Source of the DNA: Planctomycetota bacterium
GTDB lineage: Bacteria; Planctomycetota; B15-G4; SIAN01
Length of the DNA stretch: 47,768 nt
Reading direction: 5' to 3'
Assembly: GCA_028289345.1 (NCBI GenBank)
Contig: JANQQL010000018.1
Span: 150,030-197,797 of the forward strand
A program made the translations under genes and the position numbers. The notes beneath the pieces are model-generated. The model saw nothing but the letters and a program-made list of their open reading frames with translations, was not told where the DNA came from and made no database searches. Positions 42,084 to 47,768 of the stretch are shown piece by piece; the stretch's first letter is position 1, and every line of letters begins with the position of its first letter.

Positions 42084-42123
42084 CCGGCGCCCGGAGGATC
42101 CCCCCCACTCACGAGTCGCTGCG

Positions 42124-43335
42124 TTGAGAATCCTGCTGATCGAACCATTTGGCGGTGGCTCCCATCGGGCGTTGGTGGAATCGCTCACCAAACACATCGA
42201 TGCCGAATGGACCGTGCTGACTCTGCCAGCACGCCACTGGAAATGGCGCATGCGTGGTTCGGCCGCCTACTTCGCCGAACGCCATCGCGAGTCGCTGGAG
42301 AGCTCCCTGGATCTGGTGTTGGTGAGTTCGTTCTTGCCCCTGGCCGAACTGGTCGGATTGGTCCCCGCTCTCGGCCAAGTGCCTCGCATCCTTTACTTCC
42401 ACGAGAATCAGTGGGACTATCCCTCCCGAGACCCCACTCCGTCTCACGCCCAACGCGACCACCACTTCGGCTTCACCCAAATGGTCTCGGCATTGGCCGC
42501 CACCCACAACGTCTTCAATAGTGATTACAACCGCACTCGCTTTGTGACCGGTTGCCATTCCATCTTGAGACGCATGCCAGATGCCGTGCCCACCGATTGG
42601 GTGTCGAAGATCGAGGGGAAGTCCTCGGTGCTCCCGGTCCCCTTGGAGGTGCCGGCAGAGTTCCCGAGGATTGGCGGCCCGGCGGGTGAGGGCGCTCACC
42701 CCGCGACCGGCGCGTCGTCAAGCAAACCCGAGAGCGAGGGAGTCGAGTCCGAGGAGTCCGCGCCGATCGTGCTATGGAATCACCGGTGGGAGCACGACAA
42801 GGGGCCAGAGGTGTTCCTGCAAGCAATCACCGAATTGGCGAGCGGCGGCACTCCCTTCCGCGTGGTGATTTGCGGAGAGCAGTTCTCCGAACGCCCCCCG
42901 GAGTTCGCAAGCGCCAGACAGGTCCTCGGCGATCGAGTGCTGCAATTTGGCTACGTGGAGAGCCGCAGCGACTACTGGTCTTGGCTACAACGCGCCGATC
43001 TGGTGGTGTCGACGGCACGCCACGAGTACCAAGGACTTTCCGTGCTGGAGGCGGTGCATGCCGGGGCTCGACCACTGGTCCCCGATCGCTTGGTCTACCC
43101 CGAGATCTACCCCCGGGAGTTCCGTTACTCCAACGACGAAGGTCTCCTCCCGGCGCTCCGCCATTGGATCGATCGCTGGCACCACGGGGAGGCACTGCGT
43201 CAGGATCGCTCCGAGCTGACGCGACCGTTCGTTGTGGAAACGGTCATTCCGCGCTTCCAAAGTCTGTTCGAGCGCGCGGTGCGGGACAACTCCGTCCCCG
43301 GGGATCAAGAATCGAGCGGGGCGGCGTCCAGCTGA
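42124..43335 (+). CDS. GT4-type glycosyltransferase, tRNA-queuosine mannosyltransferase (QTMAN/GTDC1) homologue
   Basis: 403 aa starting at TTG 42124; no clear ribosome binding site is visible. The N-terminal DUF3524/QTMAN domain is strongly marked: RILLIEPFGGGSHRALVESL, LTLPARHWKWRMRGSAAYFA, ILYFHENQWDYPSR and NVFNSDYNRTRF. The C-terminal GT domain carries LWNHRWEHDKGPEVFLQAI, FGYVESRSDYWSWLQRAD, and VSTARHEYQGLSVLEAVHAG with the nucleotide-sugar binding Glu. In vertebrates the homologue adds mannose to queuosine of tRNA-Asp; bacterial relatives have the same residues, so a tRNA-modifying role is plausible but unproven here. The alternative is a cell-surface glycan transferase. Its end overlaps the M28 peptidase end by 31 bp in convergent orientation. 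Confidence 0.88.
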   Translation: MRILLIEPFGGGSHRALVESLTKHIDAEWTVLTLPARHWKWRMRGSAAYFAERHRESLESSLDLVLVSSFLPLAELVGLVPALGQVPRILYFHENQWDYPSRDPTPSHAQRDHHFGFTQMVSALAATHNVFNSDYNRTRFVTGCHSILRRMPDAVPTDWVSKIEGKSSVLPVPLEVPAEFPRIGGPAGEGAHPATGASSSKPESEGVESEESAPIVLWNHRWEHDKGPEVFLQAITELASGGTPFRVVICGEQFSERPPEFASARQVLGDRVLQFGYVESRSDYWSWLQRADLVVSTARHEYQGLSVLEAVHAGARPLVPDRLVYPEIYPREFRYSNDEGLLPALRHWIDRWHHGEALRQDRSELTRPFVVETVIPRFQSLFERAVRDNSVPGDQESSGAASS

Positions 43336-44774
43336 TCGAGCACGCGCAGCACCAATCGCATGATTCGGCTGGCTTTGTCGACGTCGAGCTTCTCCAGGGT
43401 GTCGGTGACCTGGTGATAGTCCACATGAACTCCCGTGAACAAGAACATCACCGGGATGCCAAGCTTGGCGAAGTTGTACTGGTCCGAGCGCTGGTAGTAC
43501 TTGTCGGCACTGCCAACATTGGTGAACCCTTCGACCTCGGCCAGCTCCATCGCCAAACGGACGATTTCATTGTGTTCGTCCGCGTAGGGACCATCCGGGG
43601 TCGGAGTGACCAGAATCTCGTCAGGGTCGTTGCGGGCGATCATGTCCAAGTTGATGTCGGCCACTGCTCGGTACCCGTCCGGCAGAGACGGATCGGCCAC
43701 CCAGGCCGCAGAACCGAGCAAGCCTTTTTCTTCGCCCGAAACCCAGACGAACATGACCGAGCGACGCAGCGGGCCGTACAAAGTCAGAGCTTCGGCCATC
43801 GCGAGCAGGCCCGCCGTCCCCGAAGCATTGTCGTCGGCTCCGTTGAAGACTTGCCCTCCGGCAGCACGCCCGACATGGTCGAAGTGGGCCGACACCAGAA
43901 TCACCTCGTGCTTCAACTCCGGGTCCGCGCCTTCCCAAAACCCGCAGACGTTCTCCACGGTGACAAACTTTGGCTCTTCGCTGACGGCCCGGAACTCCCG
44001 CAAGCGCACACCGAGAGCTTGCCCATGGCTCCACGGCTCTGACGAAGACTCGGCGGCAAGGGTGCCCAGCTTCTTGGCACCGGTCGCGGACAGGTAGACC
44101 AAGCCGAACGGGTCTCCCCCCTCCTCGCGCTGGCTCCCGGAAGACCGGACCCGACCGCCGAGCATTCGGTCCACGCTGGCGGTCATGCGTTGCTTGACTT
44201 CGGTCAAATCACTTTCCGGGGGCGGCTGGATGATCAATCCAACCGCGCCTTCGCGATGCAGACGCCCCACCGCCACCCATTCGGAAAACGCGGTGCGTTC
44301 CAAAAGGACCCATTTTCCGGACACCTCGGGAAGAGAGTCCAGATCGTCACAAAACACGATCTCTCCCTCGAGAGCCGTCGAGCGGAACGTCCGGGTCCAG
44401 AAGTAGTAGTCGTGGCCGTACTGAAGGTGGAAGGACTCGTCTTCGGTCACCAGCTCCGCGGTCGTTCCCTCCCGTTCGAACGCTCGCACCTCCAAGGAGT
44501 AGGGATGCAGGTACTGGCGACCATTGCCGGGAGCGAGGCCAAGACGTTGCAAGCGATTGCGCAAGAACCTCGCCGTCAGACGCAGTCCTTCGCTGGGAGT
44601 GTCTCGCCCTCCCATTTCATCGCAAGAGATGTACTGAATGTCTGCGGCGATCCTTTCAGGGTCGATCCGTGACAATGCTCGATCCAGAGCGACCGCGTTG
44701 ACCGGCTCGATCGCCTGGGCCCAGGAGCTGGTCGCGACGACCAGCAGTCCCACCATCCAAATTTGGTTCGGCAT
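43305..44774 (-). CDS. Exported M28-family zinc aminopeptidase with PA-like domain
   Basis: 489 aa. ATG 44774 gives a signal peptide (IWMVGLLVVATSSWAQA); the frame extends to 44864 but with no signal character. An N-terminal region and a PA-like insert (EGEIVFCDDLDSLPEVSGKW) precede the peptidase. Both zinc ions have ligands: His in VSAHFDHVGR, bridging Asp in GADDNASGTAG, Glu pair in VSGEEKGLLGS, Asp in NLDMIARND, His in HVDYHQVTDT. The general-base Glu is in GEE. It should be an active aminopeptidase or glutaminyl-cyclase-type enzyme for periplasmic peptides. The S41 peptidase lies 105 bp upstream on the same strand. Confidence 0.93.
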   Translation of the reverse strand: MPNQIWMVGLLVVATSSWAQAIEPVNAVALDRALSRIDPERIAADIQYISCDEMGGRDTPSEGLRLTARFLRNRLQRLGLAPGNGRQYLHPYSLEVRAFEREGTTAELVTEDESFHLQYGHDYYFWTRTFRSTALEGEIVFCDDLDSLPEVSGKWVLLERTAFSEWVAVGRLHREGAVGLIIQPPPESDLTEVKQRMTASVDRMLGGRVRSSGSQREEGGDPFGLVYLSATGAKKLGTLAAESSSEPWSHGQALGVRLREFRAVSEEPKFVTVENVCGFWEGADPELKHEVILVSAHFDHVGRAAGGQVFNGADDNASGTAGLLAMAEALTLYGPLRRSVMFVWVSGEEKGLLGSAAWVADPSLPDGYRAVADINLDMIARNDPDEILVTPTPDGPYADEHNEIVRLAMELAEVEGFTNVGSADKYYQRSDQYNFAKLGIPVMFLFTGVHVDYHQVTDTLEKLDVDKASRIMRLVLRVLDQLDAAPLDS

Positions 44775-44879
44775 GTTCTGGATCTTTCTACCGCAGAGTT
44801 GGAAGCGCACGAGCCCGGATGATTCACGAAGTCCGGTTCCACGAATCACTCGGGCAAAACCCACGTTACCCCATCTTTC

Positions 44880-46103
44880 TTAGAACGGTCCTCGGCTCCG
44901 GGCCCGGCGACTCTGAAGCGCGTGGCGAACGGCCTCCAGCCCGGTCTCGAAGATCGGATCTCGCCCCGTGACGTAGGGAAGCGGGTCCTCCACTTCCAAG
45001 TCCGCCTCGACTCCCACGCCCTCCAACCGGATTCCCCCACTCACGGGCACATCGGTGATCGCGAGCTCAAGGTACGAGCCGTCGGGCAATCGGAAGAAGT
45101 TGGCTCCAAGCACCGCCCCTTCGGTGCGCTGTCCCACCAAGACCCCGAGTCGATTCCGACGAACCAAATGGGCCATGACCTCCTTCGCGCTCCGCGTTCG
45201 GTCATCGATAAGAAACGCCAGAGGTTTGCTCCAAGACCGGTTCTCGAAGGGACGGAGGATGCGTTTCGCTTCATCCAAGTATCCGCCTCGGCCGCGCAAG
45301 TCGATCACCAACCCGTCGCATCGACGGAGTTCATCTCGCAGCATCTCCTCCAGCAGTTCTGCCGCGCCCCGCTGACAGTACGGGAAGTGAATCGTTCCAA
45401 TGCGGAAACCGTCCTTCTCGATCACACGCACGCTGTTCCGAGCGGAGTCGAGTCCGCTCATGACTCGTGGCTCGAGCCCGACTCGTCGGCGAGTGATTCC
45501 TTGTGGATCCGACTGGATCTCGAGCTCCAAGCTCTGATCCATGCCCGGAGCAAAGAAGTACATGGCTCCCCCACCAAGACTCGGATCGTATCCGGCGGAA
45601 ACCAATGCCTCACTGTGGGAAGGCGGTCTTCCATCAATCGAGAGCACTCGGTCTCCTCGCTGAATGCCCGCGCGTTCCGCTGGCCCACCAAAGAACTGAT
45701 CGCGGACGAACAGATGCCCGTCGATCTCTTCGAGAAGCACCCCGAAGCGCAAAGAACGTCGGCCTCGCAGTTCTGCGGTCAATTGCCGGTACACGGATTC
45801 CGGAATCACCGTCGTGTGCGAAGCTTGCAGCTCGGCCAACATGCCGTTCAGCACAGTACGCAGGACGTCTCCGACGGGGACCTCTGCGGCCACCGGTCGA
45901 TAGGCATCACGCACCGCACTCCAGTCGACATCGTGGAGATTGCGGTCGTAAAAGCTGCGCCTCACTCGCGACCAACAAGCATCGAAGACTTCCAGGGATT
46001 CCGCGCTCGCCCCGGATGCCACCGGTGCAAGTCCCAGGAGCCACGCCAACGAAACAACGAGAGAAACCCCAGGGAGAGAACCGGTCCGCCAGCGTCGACC
46101 CAT
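44880..46103 (-). CDS. Exported S41-family peptidase with PDZ domain
   Basis: 407 aa. ATG 46103 is supported by GGAGAAG about 7 nt upstream and a signal peptide (GVSLVVSLAWLLGLAPVASG). Helical N-domain (FDACWSRVRRSFYDRNLHDV; SHTTVIPESVYR), PDZ domain (GVLLEEIDGHLFVRDQFFGG, AGIQRGDRVLSIDGRPP) and S41 core (IGTIHFPYCQRGAAELLEE, GLVIDLRGRGGYLDEAKR). The nucleophile Ser is in DDRTRSAKEVMAHL. Where CtpA-type enzymes have Lys (FGKG) this protein has VGQRTEGAVLGANFF, so it follows the tricorn/IRBP-like S41 pattern rather than the Ser-Lys dyad. Between this gene and the sulfatase-like gene lie TTGACT and an AACCGT/ACGGTT inverted repeat (46178-46196). Confidence 0.88.
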   Translation of the reverse strand: MGRRWRTGSLPGVSLVVSLAWLLGLAPVASGASAESLEVFDACWSRVRRSFYDRNLHDVDWSAVRDAYRPVAAEVPVGDVLRTVLNGMLAELQASHTTVIPESVYRQLTAELRGRRSLRFGVLLEEIDGHLFVRDQFFGGPAERAGIQRGDRVLSIDGRPPSHSEALVSAGYDPSLGGGAMYFFAPGMDQSLELEIQSDPQGITRRRVGLEPRVMSGLDSARNSVRVIEKDGFRIGTIHFPYCQRGAAELLEEMLRDELRRCDGLVIDLRGRGGYLDEAKRILRPFENRSWSKPLAFLIDDRTRSAKEVMAHLVRRNRLGVLVGQRTEGAVLGANFFRLPDGSYLELAITDVPVSGGIRLEGVGVEADLEVEDPLPYVTGRDPIFETGLEAVRHALQSRRARSRGPF

Positions 46104-46177
46104 GAACACTTCTCCAACAAAGAACTTCGCTTTCGGCCGCGGGAGCCAGAGGGGCTGATTCCGCGTCCTTCTTAGGA

Positions 46178-46196
46178 AGTCAACCGTGGTACGGTT
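46178..46196 (-). promoter_or_regulatory. Candidate -35 box and inverted repeat upstream of the S41 peptidase
   Basis: On the - strand TTGACT (46183-46178) overlaps a perfect inverted repeat, AACCGT (46182-46187) and ACGGTT (46191-46196) with a 3-nt spacer, ~75 nt before the S41 start. No convincing -10 is seen at 16-18 nt. It could be an operator. In the same gap, AGCAGGCC (46227-46234) and GGCCTGCT (46256-46263) form an 8-bp hairpin overlapping the sulfatase stop; its T5 run is in the loop, so it is not a standard terminator. Confidence 0.25.
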
Positions 46197-46261
46197 CGAT
46201 TCGATTCCTCGTTGGGGGAGGACACGAGCAGGCCGATGAAAAAGACCTCGGATGGGGCCTG

Positions 46262-47768
46262 CTAGTTGGCGTCGGTCAAGAATCGGTCCTGGAGACGACG
46301 CTGCAGGTCGTTGACGATTTCGGGGTGGCGATCGGAGAGGTCGTGGATCTCCCGGGGGTCCCATTCCTGGTGGTAGAGGTAGGTCTCGGCCACACCGATC
46401 TCAGAGAACTGGCGCAGCAGTTTCCAGGAACCGGACACGAGCCCGTCCCAGCGGTCCCGTTCCCCGCTAGCCCAATGGTCCATCATCAACGGGATGCCGG
46501 GACTGGGGGAAATGTCTGCGAATACGTCCCGGCCCGCCATCGAGGCCGGAAACTCGACGCCGGCGAGCGCACACAAGGTCGGGGCCACGTCCGCCAGGCC
46601 CACGATCGCCGGAGTGGGTCGTGCCGGATCCAAAGGCCCAGGTTCCAGGATCCACGGGACTCGAATCGACTCTTTCCAAAGCGAGCGACCATTTCCAACG
46701 AAGCCGTGCTCACCGAATTCCGTTCCTTGGCAAGACACGATCGACACGACGGGGGAGGGCTGGCGCTCCGAGTCTCGAACCGCCGCGAGGATCGGCCGCA
46801 GCCACTCGTGGGTGACCCATTCGAGCCGCGCGTCATACCGACGGCGAAGTTCCGTCAGAGAGTCCGAATCGAGATCCTCGGCGCCCCGCCGAGTGAGCTC
46901 GACTTGGGAAAGTTTCCTGAGACCGGACCCGAGATCGTCCTGGGTGTCGAGTTTTGGCGGAAGTTGACCCAGTCGAGACGACTGCAGGAACAGAAAGAAC
47001 GGTTGGTCGCCATGATCACGCAACCATTCGGTGATCATCGTCACGGTTGGTGTCTGTGGAGATGAATTGCCGTGAAACGGTGGTTCCGGGGGCGCGGAGC
47101 CGACGAAGTGATAGGTTTCGAATCCTCGATCGAAGCCGAATTCCGGATGAAGCCAGCCACTCCCCGTGAAGGCAGCGGTCACCCACCCTTGATCTCGAAA
47201 CGCCTCCGCCAAAGAGATCGGAGGCCCCGAACCCATTCGATCCACGGGATGAAGCACTTGATGGCGAGCGGCCCAAGTCCCGGTCAACAAAGTCACGTGG
47301 GCCGGCAGTGAGTCCGGCGAACCGCTGATCACCCGAGGAAAGCGGACGGCGGTGGACCACGGTGCCTTCCTCCATGCGTCGCCTCGGACTCCGTCCAGAG
47401 AAATCAACAACACCGATGGATTCTTCTGCTTCACTCCGGAGCTGAGAATCGTCGGGGCCGCAAGCCCCAGCAGCGCTTCGGAATCGCCGTCCTGGACAAT
47501 CCGCAACCATCCACTTTGTCCGGAAAACTCTTCGAGCGACAAACGAATGGACTGCAATGACGCCGTGTCCTCCACTCGGGTGAGCAGTTGGTCGTTGAAG
47601 AAAACCTCCACTCGAGAAGGTCGGAATTCGTCATCGCTCATCAACGAGCCAAGAGTGGCGTGAAATCGCGGACTCTGTCGGGGAAGGCGAACGGCGAAAC
47701 CAAGTTCGACTGTTCCTGGCAACAAGAAGCCGTCCGCGATCAAGGAGTCGAAGCGAATCCGCCGGCGA
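46262..47768 (-). CDS. Sulfatase-superfamily protein lacking the formylglycine Cys (5' end cut by window)
   Basis: The frame is open to the right edge, so the N-terminus is missing; a TTG at 47743 is internal-looking. About 500 residues visible. The first ~120 are a beta-rich domain (FRPSRVEVFFNDQLLTRVED), followed by the alkaline-phosphatase-like core: VLLISLDGVRGDAWRK metal site, SGSPDSLPAHVTLLTGTW nucleophile site, VSIVSCQGTEFGEHGFVGNG second metal site. At the nucleophile the expected C-x-P-S-R reads S-L-P-A-H: Ser for Cys and His for Arg. SGNH-unrelated Ser-type relatives exist, so it may use Ser or act on phosphate, or be inactive. The C-terminus (YLYHQEWDPREIHDLSDRHP) is standard for sulfatases. 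Confidence 0.87.
   Translation of the reverse strand, partial: RRRIRFDSLIADGFLLPGTVELGFAVRLPRQSPRFHATLGSLMSDDEFRPSRVEVFFNDQLLTRVEDTASLQSIRLSLEEFSGQSGWLRIVQDGDSEALLGLAAPTILSSGVKQKNPSVLLISLDGVRGDAWRKAPWSTAVRFPRVISGSPDSLPAHVTLLTGTWAARHQVLHPVDRMGSGPPISLAEAFRDQGWVTAAFTGSGWLHPEFGFDRGFETYHFVGSAPPEPPFHGNSSPQTPTVTMITEWLRDHGDQPFFLFLQSSRLGQLPPKLDTQDDLGSGLRKLSQVELTRRGAEDLDSDSLTELRRRYDARLEWVTHEWLRPILAAVRDSERQPSPVVSIVSCQGTEFGEHGFVGNGRSLWKESIRVPWILEPGPLDPARPTPAIVGLADVAPTLCALAGVEFPASMAGRDVFADISPSPGIPLMMDHWASGERDRWDGLVSGSWKLLRQFSEIGVAETYLYHQEWDPREIHDLSDRHPEIVNDLQRRLQDRFLTDAN

Noticed and set aside
46227..46263. 8-bp hairpin at the end of the sulfatase-like gene as a terminator
   Set aside because: The T5 run is in the 21-nt loop instead of after the stem.
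47105..47135. tRNA-like TTCGAATCC string
   Set aside because: No acceptor, D or anticodon stems can be drawn around it and it is inside the sulfatase-like coding region.

Overview
The window is GC-rich, densely coding bacterial DNA with tight operons and no recognisable tRNA, rRNA, CRISPR array, insertion sequence or phage gene. A member of the Planctomycetota, or a closely similar lineage, is the best guess. The signs are a Ser/Thr kinase with TPRs beside a divergent ECF-like sigma factor, FG-GAP proteins with a glycine-rich C-terminal domain often seen in that phylum, a TPR lipoprotein paired with a CRTAC1 protein, sulfatases, and an SGNH-TPR fusion. This is inferred from gene style; no marker gene is present.

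Left part (1-10018, + strand). After the end of a kelch protein and a TonB-dependent receptor comes a respiratory cluster: Rieske protein, b6-type cytochrome b, a small ORF, an octaheme hydroxylamine-oxidoreductase-like cytochrome, NapA nitrate reductase, and a tetraheme cytochrome that looks like two NapB units in tandem. NapC, NapG and NapH are absent. The likely reading is a quinol-oxidising b/Rieske complex that feeds periplasmic nitrate reduction and, through the octaheme enzyme, nitrite or another nitrogen species.

Region 10164-20037. Two exported surface-type proteins (- strand) precede an operon of ECF sigma factor, RskA-like anti-sigma factor and a cobalamin-binding protein carrying the CarH photoreceptor signature (W-x9-EH plus a lower-ligand His) without a DNA-binding domain. 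Next to it lie a two-domain fasciclin protein and a divergent SRPBCC-epimerase fusion. Together they suggest a light- or B12-responsive sigma/anti-sigma circuit controlling envelope genes.

Region 20093-35139. A kinase-TPR protein and a divergent sigma factor are followed by a compact six-gene - strand operon: subtilisin-like protease, SGNH-TPR protein, MscK-type mechanosensitive channel, sulfatase, acyltransferase 3 and methyltransferase. The last four genes are joined by 4-nt stop/start overlaps. It looks like an envelope or exopolymer operon.

Right part (35481-47768). On the + strand are a ferritin-like protein, a coiled-coil protein, a TPR lipoprotein/CRTAC1 pair, a cation/proton antiporter with a TrkA-N domain, and a homologue of tRNA-queuosine mannosyltransferase. 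On the - strand are an M28 peptidase, an S41 peptidase and a sulfatase-like protein cut by the window edge that lacks the usual formylglycine cysteine.
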